Part shown: positions 45,945 through 55,269 of the stretch, piece by piece
Numbering within the stretch: position 1 is the stretch's first letter
How the letters are laid out: each line of letters begins with the position of its first letter
Assembly: GCA_027078745.1 (NCBI GenBank)
Contig: JALWWO010000010.1
Location: 62,001-126,000 of the forward strand
Source: Chromatiaceae bacterium
Lineage (GTDB): Bacteria > Pseudomonadota > Gammaproteobacteria > Chromatiales > Chromatiaceae
Length of the DNA stretch: 64,000 bases
Direction of reading: 5' to 3'
The notes under the pieces: generated by a model
Told to the model about the DNA's origin: nothing
Databases searched by the model: none
Seen by the model: only the letters and a program-made list of their open reading frames with translations
Translations under genes and position numbers: made by a program

Positions 45945-46621
45945 TCCGCTTGGAAAACGTTTGCAAGCTGTACAATCAGGGCCAGCACAATGAGGTGCGG
46001 GCGATTTGGGAGCTGAGCTTGCAGTTGGCGCCGAATCAAATCACTGTGTTCCGCGGTCCAAGCGGTTCGGGCAAGAGCACCCTGCTCGCCCTGATCGGTT
46101 GCTTGACTCGCCCCACTCGGGGGCGGATCTGGCTGGAAGGGGAACTGCTCTCCAATCTGCCGGAACGCTTCATGACCCAAGTGCGGCGGGAAACCTTCGG
46201 ATTCATCTTCCAACGGTTTAACCTCATCCGCGGGATGACGGTTTTGGAGAACCTCCTGGTGCCCGCCTATCCCCTCGCCCCCCCCTATTCACGACTGCGC
46301 GCCCGCGCCATGGAACTGTTGCATCAGTTCCGCTTGGCAGATCGGGCCCACAACAAGGCGGAATGGCTGTCCGGCGGCGAAGCCCAGCGCACCGCTATTT
46401 GCCGCGCCCTGATAAACGATCCCAAAATCCTCATCGCCGATGAGCCCACCGCCAATCTGGATCGCCAGCTCTCTCGGGAATTCATGGGCTACCTGGAAGG
46501 ACTTCAGGCAGAGGGAAAAACCGTGCTCATCAGCTCCCATGACCCCCTGGTCTTCGAGCGTCCGGGCATCGCTCGCATCGTCGCACTCTGCGATGGGCGG
46601 TTGTGTTTGAAGGAAGAATAA
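45941..46621 (+). CDS. ABC transporter ATP-binding protein (LolD/MacB type)
   Basis: A 226-residue ATPase. Walker A is GPSGSGKSTLLALIG, the signature is LSGGEAQRTAICRAL and Walker B is ILIADEPTANLD; the H-loop is ISSHDPLV. It partners the FtsX-like permease directly upstream. Such type VII ABC machines usually perform mechanotransmission or extrude from the outer leaflet; the cargo is unknown. No TolC or adaptor gene is adjacent. Confidence 0.94.
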   Translation: MIRLENVCKLYNQGQHNEVRAIWELSLQLAPNQITVFRGPSGSGKSTLLALIGCLTRPTRGRIWLEGELLSNLPERFMTQVRRETFGFIFQRFNLIRGMTVLENLLVPAYPLAPPYSRLRARAMELLHQFRLADRAHNKAEWLSGGEAQRTAICRALINDPKILIADEPTANLDRQLSREFMGYLEGLQAEGKTVLISSHDPLVFERPGIARIVALCDGRLCLKEE

Positions 46622-46989
46622 AGAGTCAGATAAGCCCAGCCTGTCATTCCGGCCGAAGCGCAGTGAAGAGCCGGAATCCAATCGACAGGAACCGCGGGTG
46701 CCGGAACCAGCATCCTCGCCGGCGGCGGTTGCCAAAACAAACCCACCGATTACTCCCAATCAACCGGTTGTTCCGCCGAAGCCATCGCTGACACCGGAAC
46801 AAGAACTGCGGGCATTCATCACCTGGGCGGAGACCCATGACATTCCTGAAAGCCGCACTGCCGGACAGCATCCGTTCTCTATCTGCTGCGGTAGCAACAA
46901 TCGCTTCGGGATGAGTCGAAAGACTAACGCTGAATCCCTTCGATTATCCGATCGTGCCGAGCCTGGGCGGGCGGATCAGGCGGGAGGAA
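46622..46989. other. Non-coding gap with an inverted repeat and a Pro-rich frame remnant
   Basis: The 368-bp gap between the ABC ATPase gene and tRNA-Thr holds an inverted repeat (46646-46677, separate entry). A plus-strand frame from 46698 reads proline-rich text followed by SLTPEQELRAFITWAETH and loses sense before running into the tRNA. It might be a fragment of a secreted protein, but no start site or homologue is evident. No promoter or terminator was identified with confidence. Confidence 0.4.
46646..46677. repeat. Inverted repeat ATTCCGGC...GCCGGAAT
   Basis: Perfect 8-bp arms, ATTCCGGC and GCCGGAAT, around a 16-base loop, set 25 bases after the ABC ATPase stop. The wording GTCATTCCGGCCGAAGCGCA is like dispersed intergenic palindromes seen in many bacteria, though no second copy was seen in this window. 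It could also act as a factor-dependent transcription stop. Confidence 0.55.
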
Positions 46990-47974
<985 letters not shown>

Positions 47975-47981
47975 CCGGCGC

Positions 47982-48518
47982 TCAGGGATTCGCCCGCAGG
48001 CGCTGCTGAATGGCTGCCTGGCGCTGAGCTTCTGCATCTGCTTCCGTGGCGAAGAGGGGGGAATTCTGCCATTGTCCGCGCTGGGCATCGAACTGGGAAA
48101 AGCGATAGCCCTTGCCCACTTTGAACACCGGCGTGATCTCATGTTCCACTTGGGCTTGCCGCTGGGGATCTGGGGGCACTGTCTGTTCCCCGGGCTCCCG
48201 GAAAAAAAACTGGGTGTTCTGGATTTCCCCGTGGGTGTCCAGTTCCACCGCTTCCAGCCCGGGCAGGCGCTTGAGGAGATAGGCCGCCATGAGCATGCCC
48301 AACCGATGGTTTTCCTTTTCCAACGCGGTGAGCAGTTTGTTGGCTACGATCTGCCCCCGCTGGATCTGGTTGGGCTGTTCGACCCATTCTCGGCTCATCT
48401 GCCAGCCCTGATCCATGTCTGCATCCAATTGCGCGAAGAAGTCTTCCGCCTCCGTCAGGAGCTGGGAAGGCACTTGTAGACTGTATTCCAAATCGTCGAT
48501 GATGGCCTTGAGCAGCAT
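47982..48518 (-). CDS. Uncharacterised soluble protein upstream of gluQ
   Basis: A 178-residue protein I do not recognise. There is no signal peptide or TM segment. A helical N-terminal half (MLLKAIIDDLEYSLQVPSQL, AQLDADMDQGW, ANKLLTALEKENHRLGMLMA) is followed by a beta-rich part (VFKVGKGYRFSQFDAQRGQW). GGAG lies 7 bases before the ATG. It is the first gene of a likely unit with gluQ and tRNA-Thr. Confidence 0.8.
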   Translation of the reverse strand: MLLKAIIDDLEYSLQVPSQLLTEAEDFFAQLDADMDQGWQMSREWVEQPNQIQRGQIVANKLLTALEKENHRLGMLMAAYLLKRLPGLEAVELDTHGEIQNTQFFFREPGEQTVPPDPQRQAQVEHEITPVFKVGKGYRFSQFDAQRGQWQNSPLFATEADAEAQRQAAIQQRLRANP

Positions 48519-48579
48519 TTGATCTCCGCACCCTAGGCTCTAGACGGGTGCGACCTCCGTTGATTGCCGTGCAGAAATG

Positions 48580-48622
48580 AGGTGCTCATCGTGGTTCCGG
48601 GAACTGCTCCGATGGAGCACCT
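48580..48622. repeat. Long imperfect stem-loop between divergent genes
   Basis: AGGTGCTCATCG and CGAT-G-GAGCACCT form 12 pairs with one bulged base around a loop that itself contains GTTCCGGGAAC. It lies between two genes that diverge, so it is not a terminator; an operator or leader RNA structure is possible. Confidence 0.5.
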
Positions 48623-48689
48623 GTCTAGGATAGCCGGATCCGGGGGCATGGGCGGCTAGCGCAATCCCCCTCCCCGGTTCCGATCTCGA

Positions 48690-48695
48690 TATAAT
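48690..48695 (+). promoter_or_regulatory. Perfect -10 hexamer upstream of ctpA
   Basis: TATAAT lies 36 bases before the ctpA ATG. No convincing -35 is seen 17 bases upstream (the region is C-rich), so the promoter may need an activator or be weak. Confidence 0.4.
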
Positions 48696-48730
48696 GCATT
48701 CAACCTTCCGTTAGTTTCATCTGAGCCTTT

Positions 48731-50089
48731 ATGCGTGCCAACCTCTTTGTTCCCCTCTTGTCCCTCGGCCTGTTCCTGAGCTTTGGCCTTTCCCTGCGGG
48801 GAGAAGAGCCCCCAACGGAGAAGCCGCAGCCCACCGCCACCCCGTTAGAAGAACTGCGTCTGTTCGCAGAGATCTTCGGTCGCATTAAGAGCGACTATGT
48901 GGAACCGGTGGACGACCGCACCTTGCTGGAAAACGCCATCCGGGGAATGCTCTCTGGGCTGGATCCCCATTCCTCTTATCTGAACGAAGAGGAATATCGG
49001 GAATTGCAGGTGGGCACCTCCGGAGAATTCGGGGGCTTGGGCATCGAAGTGGGGGTGGAAGATGGCTTTCTCAAAGTCATCGCCCCCATCGATGACACCC
49101 CAGCCCAGCGGGCGGGCATCCAGGCGGGAGACCTCATCGTCCGCATCGATGGGAAGCCCACCAAGGGCATGGATCTCAGCAAAGCGGTTCAGCTCATGCG
49201 GGGAAAACCGGGCACCAAGATCAAGCTTATGGTGCTGCGGGAGGGGAAGGACAAACCCTTCTCTGTGGAGATCACACGGGCAGTGATCCACATTGCCAGC
49301 GTTAAGCATCAATTGTTGCAGCCCGGCTACGGCTACGTGCGCATCGCCCATTTCCAATCGGGCACCACCGATGATCTGCTCAAGGCGGTGGACCAGCTGA
49401 TACAGGAGAACGAAGGGAAGCAGCTCAAGGGCCTGGTGCTAGATCTGCGAAACAACCCCGGGGGCGTGCTGAACGGCGCGGTCGGGGTCAGCGATGCCTT
49501 TCTGACCGCTGGGTTGATCGTCTCCACCAAGGGCCGGTTGGCAGATGCGGTGCTCGAATTCCAGGCGGGGCCCGATGATATTTTGGACGGTGCGCCCCTG
49601 GTGGTCTTGGTGAACGGGGGTTCCGCCTCCGCCTCCGAGATCGTCGCCGGTGCCCTCCAAGACCATCAGCGGGCCATCATCCTGGGTACGCGCACCTTCG
49701 GCAAGGGCTCGGTGCAAACCATCGTGCCTATCAACCATCGCCGAGCCCTGAAGCTCACCACCGCCCGCTACTACACCCCCTCCGGCCGGTCGATTCAAGC
49801 CCAGGGCATCGAACCAGATATTCGCCTTTACCCGGGCAAGCTCAAGCTCGCCGAACAGGCCGACGGAGGCGGGCCCCTGCGGGAAGCGGATCTGGTCCAT
49901 CATCTGGAAAATCCGAAATCCGAAAATGCGGACCAGGAAAAACCCGAGGCGACCCAGGCGGAAACATCCTCGAAACCCGCGGAAAAGGCGAAAAAGGAAG
50001 AAAACCGCGCCTTGCTCGAAGATTATCAGATCAACGAAGCGCTGAATATCCTGCGCGCCCTCAGCCTGTACAACCGGAGAGAGAACTAG
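48731..50089 (+). CDS. Carboxy-terminal processing protease (S41, CtpA)
   Basis: A 452-residue exported S41 protease. Signal peptide about 1-23, a PDZ domain (about 95-180, EFGGLGIEVGVEDG), then the catalytic core with the Ser in GGSASASEIVAGAL (Ser300) and the Lys in RTFGKGSVQT (Lys325). The C-terminus is Lys/Glu-rich. Such enzymes trim periplasmic substrates, often peptidoglycan hydrolases, with a lipoprotein adaptor. It is followed 2 bp later by the DJ-1 gene. Confidence 0.94.
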   Translation: MRANLFVPLLSLGLFLSFGLSLRGEEPPTEKPQPTATPLEELRLFAEIFGRIKSDYVEPVDDRTLLENAIRGMLSGLDPHSSYLNEEEYRELQVGTSGEFGGLGIEVGVEDGFLKVIAPIDDTPAQRAGIQAGDLIVRIDGKPTKGMDLSKAVQLMRGKPGTKIKLMVLREGKDKPFSVEITRAVIHIASVKHQLLQPGYGYVRIAHFQSGTTDDLLKAVDQLIQENEGKQLKGLVLDLRNNPGGVLNGAVGVSDAFLTAGLIVSTKGRLADAVLEFQAGPDDILDGAPLVVLVNGGSASASEIVAGALQDHQRAIILGTRTFGKGSVQTIVPINHRRALKLTTARYYTPSGRSIQAQGIEPDIRLYPGKLKLAEQADGGGPLREADLVHHLENPKSENADQEKPEATQAETSSKPAEKAKKEENRALLEDYQINEALNILRALSLYNRREN

Positions 50090-50091
50090 CG

Positions 50092-50640
50092 ATGCCCTCT
50101 GTACTCATCCCTTTAGCAGAAGGTTGCGAAGAACTCGAAGCCGTTACCCTCATCGATCTGTTGCGCCGCGCTCAGATCGAAGTGATCACCGCGGGGCTCA
50201 AGCCCGGGCCGGTGCGGTGCAGCCGGCAGACGGTCTTAGTGCCGGATGTGGAATTGGATGCGGTGCTGGAACGGGATTTCGATCTGATCGTGCTCCCCGG
50301 CGGATTACCGGGCACCACGAATCTGGATGCAGATCCCCGCATTCATCAGCTGCTCAAACGCCACCATGAACAGGGGCGCTATACGGCAGCTATCTGCGCA
50401 GCCCCTCAGGTCTTGGCCCATGCTGGGCTGCTCCAGGGAAAATCTGCCACCAGTTATCCGGGCGTGCTCTCTGCCCGAGACTATCCCGAAGTGCGTGTGC
50501 TGGAATCACCGGTGGTGAGAGATGGTCAGGTGATCACTTCCCGCGGACCCGGCACCGCCATGGATTTCGCCCTGCAGCTGATCGAAGTCTTAGCGGGCTC
50601 CGATCGTCGGCAGGAAGTGGAAGCCCAGCTCGTCCGCTGA
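50092..50640 (+). CDS. DJ-1/PfpI-family protein (YajL-like)
   Basis: A 182-residue protein of the DJ-1 superfamily. The nucleophile elbow is AAICAAPQVLAHAG, with the Cys about residue 102; the acidic partner residue is in AEGCEELEAVT near the N-terminus, and ISRGPGTAMDFALQLIE-like text (TSRGPGTAMDFAL) completes the fold. Proposed roles are glyoxalase, deglycase or thiol-stress chaperone; debated in the family. GGAGAGA is present upstream. Confidence 0.92.
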   Translation: MPSVLIPLAEGCEELEAVTLIDLLRRAQIEVITAGLKPGPVRCSRQTVLVPDVELDAVLERDFDLIVLPGGLPGTTNLDADPRIHQLLKRHHEQGRYTAAICAAPQVLAHAGLLQGKSATSYPGVLSARDYPEVRVLESPVVRDGQVITSRGPGTAMDFALQLIEVLAGSDRRQEVEAQLVR

Positions 50641-50668
50641 GCCGAATGGATGCGCACTGGCCGAGCGG

Positions 50669-51694
50669 ATGCGAGATCTAGGCGTTGCCCTGCTCCTCGC
50701 CTTCGGCATCGCTGCCCTAGGGACCCAACTGCTCGCCCGCTCGTCCGCTCGGCTGCGCTTCCTGTTGGATCAGGCTAACGCCCGCTCCCTGCATCGGGGC
50801 GCCATCCCCCGCGCCGGTGGTATCGCCCTCTTCCTAGGCCTGGGCGCGGGCGTGCTGCTCGGAGGGCCGGAGGCCCTGCCCCCCGCCTGGCCCTGGATCG
50901 CCAGCGCCCTGGGTCTCGTCGCCCTGGTCTCCCTCTGGGATGATGCGGGGGAGGTCCATCCGCTGTTCCGCCTCTTCGTGCAGACGCTCGCCGCTTTGGT
51001 GCTCCTGGCGGGCGGGCTGCGCTGGTCGCCCCTCGCCCTGCCCGGGCTGTCCTATCCACCGCCGGATTTGCTGGCCGAGCTGCTGACCCTGCTCTATCTC
51101 CTCTGGCACATCAATTTGTATAACTTCATGGATGGCATAGACGGCTTGGCGGGGGGCATGGCATTGTTCGGCTTCGGCACCCTGGGCTTCCTGGGCTGGC
51201 AGGCGGGGGCGTGGGATTTCGCTCTGGTCAACGGGCTGATCGCCGCCGCTGCGGCCGGATTCTTGACCGGCAATCTGCCCCCCGCCCGCATCTTTCTGGG
51301 GGATCTGGGTTCCACCGGCCTGGGCCTGCTGGCCGGTTCCCTGTCCCTGCTCGGCGCCCAGCAAGGTTTATTTCCCCTCTGGATTGCCTGGCTGATCTTC
51401 TCCCCCTTTCTCTGGGATGCCACCTGGACCTTGCTGCGCCGTGCTTTTCGGGGGGAAGTCCTGTGGCAGCCCCATCGATCCCACCATTATCAACGCCTGG
51501 TGCTGGCGGGTTGGTCCCAGAAGAAAACCCTGGGTTTTGCCTATGCGCTCATGCTCGCCTGTAGTCTCAGCGCCCTGGCCGCGCTTCGCATGGATTCCAG
51601 AGAACAGGCTTGGCTCATCGGGGCCTGGGTCTGTGTCTACGGACTGTTGAGCGCTCGGGTAGAACAGATCGCAGGCCATGAACCCCTGGTTTGA
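50669..51694 (+). CDS. WecA/MraY-family polyprenyl-phosphate sugar-phosphate transferase
   Basis: A 341-residue protein with about 10-11 TM helices, which starts lipid-linked polysaccharide synthesis by placing a HexNAc-phosphate on undecaprenyl phosphate. Conserved motifs: SLHRGAIPRAGGIA, the Mg2+-site region SLWDDAGEVHP, the FMDGIDGLAGG block, and WQPHRSHHYQRLV. The last is like the WbpL/WbcO group that uses FucNAc or QuiNAc. It is 28 bp after the DJ-1 gene and overlaps the following WbpM-like gene by 17 bp. Confidence 0.9.
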   Translation: MRDLGVALLLAFGIAALGTQLLARSSARLRFLLDQANARSLHRGAIPRAGGIALFLGLGAGVLLGGPEALPPAWPWIASALGLVALVSLWDDAGEVHPLFRLFVQTLAALVLLAGGLRWSPLALPGLSYPPPDLLAELLTLLYLLWHINLYNFMDGIDGLAGGMALFGFGTLGFLGWQAGAWDFALVNGLIAAAAAGFLTGNLPPARIFLGDLGSTGLGLLAGSLSLLGAQQGLFPLWIAWLIFSPFLWDATWTLLRRAFRGEVLWQPHRSHHYQRLVLAGWSQKKTLGFAYALMLACSLSALAALRMDSREQAWLIGAWVCVYGLLSARVEQIAGHEPLV

Positions 51695-53522
51695 ACGGTT
51701 GCGCTCCCGCACCACCGCCTTCGCGCACGACCTGTTCATGCTGCCCATCGCCTGGCTCCTGGCCTATTGGTTGCGGTTCAACCTGGGGGAAATCCCCGCG
51801 CCCTATTTCCAAACCGCTCTCCTTGCCCTGCCTCTGGTGATCTCGGTGCAAGGCGCGGTGAACTGGTGGTTTGGACTCTACCGAGGAGTCTGGCGGTTCG
51901 CCTCCCTCCCCGATCTGATCCGCATTCTAAAGGCCGTGGCTGTGGGCACGGCGGCCATCCTCTTCTTGCTCTTCCTCTTCAACCGAATGGCCTTCGTCCC
52001 CCGCTCTGTGCCCGTGCTCTACGGCATTTTGCAACTCTTTCTCCTGGCGGGCCCGCGCCTGCTCTACCGTTGGCTTAAGGACCATCGGCTCATGCTGCGG
52101 GAAGGGAAGCGGGTGCTCATCGTGGGGGCGGGGCGGGCCGGGGAAATGCTGGTGCGGGATCTTCTGCGGGATCCCGAAGCCCCCTATCTGCCGGTGGCCT
52201 TTGTGGATGACAAGCTGCGCCATCACGGGGGGGAAGTCCAGGGCGTGCCCATCCGAGGCACCACGGATCAGCTCCCCGCGCTGGCGGAAGCGTTGCAGAT
52301 CGATCTGATCCTGCTCGCCATCCCCAGTGCCACTGCCAAGCAGATGCAACGGCTTGTTTCTCTGTGCGAGCAATCGGGCCGTCCCTTCCGCACTGTGCCC
52401 CAACTCAGCGATCTCATCAACGATCAGCGCTCCTTCCGGCAGATTCGCCCGGTGCGCATCGAAGATCTGTTGGGGCGGGAACCAGTGCGCCTGGACTGGG
52501 AAGGCATTCGGCAAGGCATCGCGGGCAAGCGGGTGTTGATCACCGGTGGGGGCGGGTCCATTGGTTCAGAACTGTGCAGACAGCTCGCCCGAGCGGGTAC
52601 CGATTCCCTCATCATCGCAGATCATTCGGAATTCAATCTTTATAAGATCGACCGAGAGCTAAACGGCGGTGCCGCGCCCAAGGTGCTGAGCCGGCTGGTG
52701 GATGTGGTGGATGCCCAAGCGCTGGATCAGCTCTTCGCGCATACTCGTCCGGAAATCGTCTTCCACGCCGCCGCCTACAAACATGTTCCCCTGTTAGAAC
52801 ATCAGGTGCGGGCGGCGGTGCGCAACAATGTGCTGGGCACCCAGCGGGTGGCAGAAGCGGCGGATCGCTGGCAGTGCGAACGCTTTGTGCTCATCTCCAC
52901 AGATAAGGCCGTGCATCCCGCCAATGTGATGGGGGCTACCAAGCGCATCGCTGAACGCCTCTGTCAGGACTACGACCGCCGTTCCCGCACCAGTTACACG
53001 GCGGTTCGGTTCGGCAATGTGCTGGGCTCCGCCGGCAGCGTGGTGCCCCTGTTCCGCCAGCAGATCGAGCGGGGTGGGCCGGTCACAGTCACCCATCCGG
53101 AGATCCAGCGGTTTTTCATGACCATCCCCGAAGCCTGTCAGCTCATCATGCAAGCGGCTGTGCTCGGGCAGGGCGGAGAAATCTTTGTGCTCGACATGGG
53201 AGAACCCATTAAAATTCGCTATCTCGCGGAGCAGATGATCCGCCTCTCCGGCAAGCGACCCGGGGAGGATATCCCCATCGAATACATCGGATTGCGTCCG
53301 GGGGAAAAGCTCTATGAGGAGCTGTTTTATCGCACAGAAGCGCTGATCCCTACGGATCATCCCCAGATCCGCATGGCCCAAGCCCAGGAAGCGCCGGATC
53401 CGGGGTTTGCCCGGGCGCTGAACTGCCTGCTCGCCGCGTTGGATGGGGAAGAAGCGCGGTTGCGCGATCGGCTCGCCGAATGCTTGTCCTCGATTGCTCA
53501 AACGGAAGAAGCCCATGTCTGA
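51678..53522 (+). CDS. WbpM/CapD-family UDP-HexNAc 4,6-dehydratase
   Basis: A 614-residue membrane-bound epimerase/dehydratase. Four N-terminal TM helices (from DLFMLPIAWLLAYWL), a CoA-binding-like domain (VLIVGAGRAGEMLVRDLL) and an SDR domain with GGGGSIGSELCRQL. The catalytic region STDKAVHPANVMGATKR has Met in place of the usual Tyr, as in WbpM. This gives UDP-4-keto-6-deoxy sugars for QuiNAc/FucNAc synthesis, which fits the WecA/WbpL-like transferase immediately upstream. The pair forms the start of an O-antigen-type pathway. Confidence 0.92.
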   Translation: MNPWFERLRSRTTAFAHDLFMLPIAWLLAYWLRFNLGEIPAPYFQTALLALPLVISVQGAVNWWFGLYRGVWRFASLPDLIRILKAVAVGTAAILFLLFLFNRMAFVPRSVPVLYGILQLFLLAGPRLLYRWLKDHRLMLREGKRVLIVGAGRAGEMLVRDLLRDPEAPYLPVAFVDDKLRHHGGEVQGVPIRGTTDQLPALAEALQIDLILLAIPSATAKQMQRLVSLCEQSGRPFRTVPQLSDLINDQRSFRQIRPVRIEDLLGREPVRLDWEGIRQGIAGKRVLITGGGGSIGSELCRQLARAGTDSLIIADHSEFNLYKIDRELNGGAAPKVLSRLVDVVDAQALDQLFAHTRPEIVFHAAAYKHVPLLEHQVRAAVRNNVLGTQRVAEAADRWQCERFVLISTDKAVHPANVMGATKRIAERLCQDYDRRSRTSYTAVRFGNVLGSAGSVVPLFRQQIERGGPVTVTHPEIQRFFMTIPEACQLIMQAAVLGQGGEIFVLDMGEPIKIRYLAEQMIRLSGKRPGEDIPIEYIGLRPGEKLYEELFYRTEALIPTDHPQIRMAQAQEAPDPGFARALNCLLAALDGEEARLRDRLAECLSSIAQTEEAHV

Positions 53523-55266
53523 TGCCCAAGTGCTGGCGGAACGACAGGAAGCGCCGCTCGGCTTAGAAGATTTGCCGGAAGCTGCGGAAATGAGCCCAGC
53601 CGATCAGGTGCTCGCCCATCTGCAGGAAGCAGAGAAGCTTTCTCCGGGGGATCTCCACCGCGCAAAACGATTGGCGGAGGAAAGTGGCGATCCCTTGCTC
53701 CGGCTGTTGGTGCGCCTAGGGCTGGTCTCGGAACGGGACCTGGCCCAAGCGTTCTCAAAGGTGTTGGGACTTGATCTCGTGGAAGCCAAGGATTTTCCCG
53801 AGGAACCGATCGCTGCGGAGTGCCTGAGCCTGCGCTTCCTACAAGACAGCCAGATCTTGCCCTTGGCTGAGCGGGAAGAGGTGCTGATCGTGGCCTTTGC
53901 AGATCCCACGGATGCTTTCGCGCGGGAAGCGGTGGCCGCCGCCGCAGGCAAGGCTGTTCAAGCCAAGGTAGCCCTGCCCAGCGAGATCGATGCGGCCCTG
54001 GAACGCATCTATGCCCAGGATGAACCGGAAGAAGCGCTGATCGATGAAGCGCTGGGGGAGGTGAACGAGGAGGACATCGAACACCTCAAGGACCTGGCGA
54101 GCGAAGCGCCGGTCATCCGGTTGGTGAACCAGATCATTCAACGGGCGGTGGAATCCCGGGCTTCGGACATCCACATCGAACCCTTTGAAGATGAACTGCG
54201 GGTGCGGTATCGGGTGGATGGTATGCTCACCGCCGTTTCCTCCCCACCCGCCCGCTCCACCGCAGCGGTGATCTCCCGCATCAAGATCATGGCGAAGCTC
54301 AACATCGCCGAGCGCCGTTTGCCCCAGGATGGTCGCATTCCCCTGCGCGTCCAGGGCAAGGAACTGGATCTGCGGGTGTCCACCGTACCCACGATGTTTG
54401 GAGAAAGCGTGGTCATGCGCCTCTTGGACAAGGAAAGCGTGCGCTTTGACTTCGATGCCTTGGGCTTCGACGGCAACCCCCGAGAACGGTTGGAGCAGGT
54501 GTTGGACATGCCCTATGGCATTCTGCTGGTTACCGGCCCCACGGGCAGCGGCAAGAGCACTACCTTATACACCGCCCTCAGCCGCCTGAACACGCAAGCG
54601 CGGAAGATCATCACGGTGGAAGATCCGGTGGAATACCAGCTGGCTGGCATCAATCAAATCCAGGTGAAACCCCAGATCGGCATGACCTTCGCCAGCGCCC
54701 TGCGGTCCATCGTGCGCCAGGACCCGGACATCATCATGGTGGGGGAGATGCGGGATCTGGAAACCGCCCGCATCGCTGTGCAATCCGCCCTCACCGGCCA
54801 TATGGTGCTCTCCACCCTGCACACCAATGACGCCGCTAGCGGGGTCACCCGTCTGCTGGACATGGGCGTGGAAGATTATCTACTCACTTCCACCATCAAC
54901 GGCATTTTGGCCCAACGGCTGGTCCGCCGGCTCTGCCCCCATTGTCGGGAAGCCTATGCGCCCTTGCCGGAACTGGTGGCGAAATTCCGCCGCGTCGCGC
55001 CCGATCTCCATTCCGTCCGCCTCTTCCGGGCCAAGGGTTGCGAACAGTGCAACGGCACCGGCTATCGGGGGCGGCTGGTCATCGCGGAAATGCTGCGCAT
55101 GAGCGACCCGATCCGGCGGGCGGTCTTGGAACATGCCACGGCGACGGAGATCCAGCGCATCGCGCGGGAGGAAGGGATGCTCACCATGTATGAAGACGGC
55201 CTGCGTAAGTCTTTGTTGGGATGGACCACCTTGGAAGAGGTGCTGCGGGTGGCGGAGGAGCATTAG
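53515..55266 (+). CDS. gspE: Type II secretion ATPase GspE
   Basis: A 583-residue secretion ATPase. Order: N1/N2 domains (about 30-165), then the C-terminal ATPase with Walker A GPTGSGKSTTLY (341-349), Asp box ITVEDPVEYQLAGINQIQVK in parts, the Walker B/His region IIMVGEMRD and HMVLSTLHTNDA. The tetracysteine zinc motif is CPHC and CEQCNGTG. The end GMLTMYEDGLRKSLLG resembles GspE more than PilB. The start at 53515 overlaps the WbpM-like gene by 8 bases. It is followed by gspF but no other gsp gene is present. Confidence 0.93.
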   Translation: MSDAQVLAERQEAPLGLEDLPEAAEMSPADQVLAHLQEAEKLSPGDLHRAKRLAEESGDPLLRLLVRLGLVSERDLAQAFSKVLGLDLVEAKDFPEEPIAAECLSLRFLQDSQILPLAEREEVLIVAFADPTDAFAREAVAAAAGKAVQAKVALPSEIDAALERIYAQDEPEEALIDEALGEVNEEDIEHLKDLASEAPVIRLVNQIIQRAVESRASDIHIEPFEDELRVRYRVDGMLTAVSSPPARSTAAVISRIKIMAKLNIAERRLPQDGRIPLRVQGKELDLRVSTVPTMFGESVVMRLLDKESVRFDFDALGFDGNPRERLEQVLDMPYGILLVTGPTGSGKSTTLYTALSRLNTQARKIITVEDPVEYQLAGINQIQVKPQIGMTFASALRSIVRQDPDIIMVGEMRDLETARIAVQSALTGHMVLSTLHTNDAASGVTRLLDMGVEDYLLTSTINGILAQRLVRRLCPHCREAYAPLPELVAKFRRVAPDLHSVRLFRAKGCEQCNGTGYRGRLVIAEMLRMSDPIRRAVLEHATATEIQRIAREEGMLTMYEDGLRKSLLGWTTLEEVLRVAEEH

Positions 55267-55269
55267 CTC

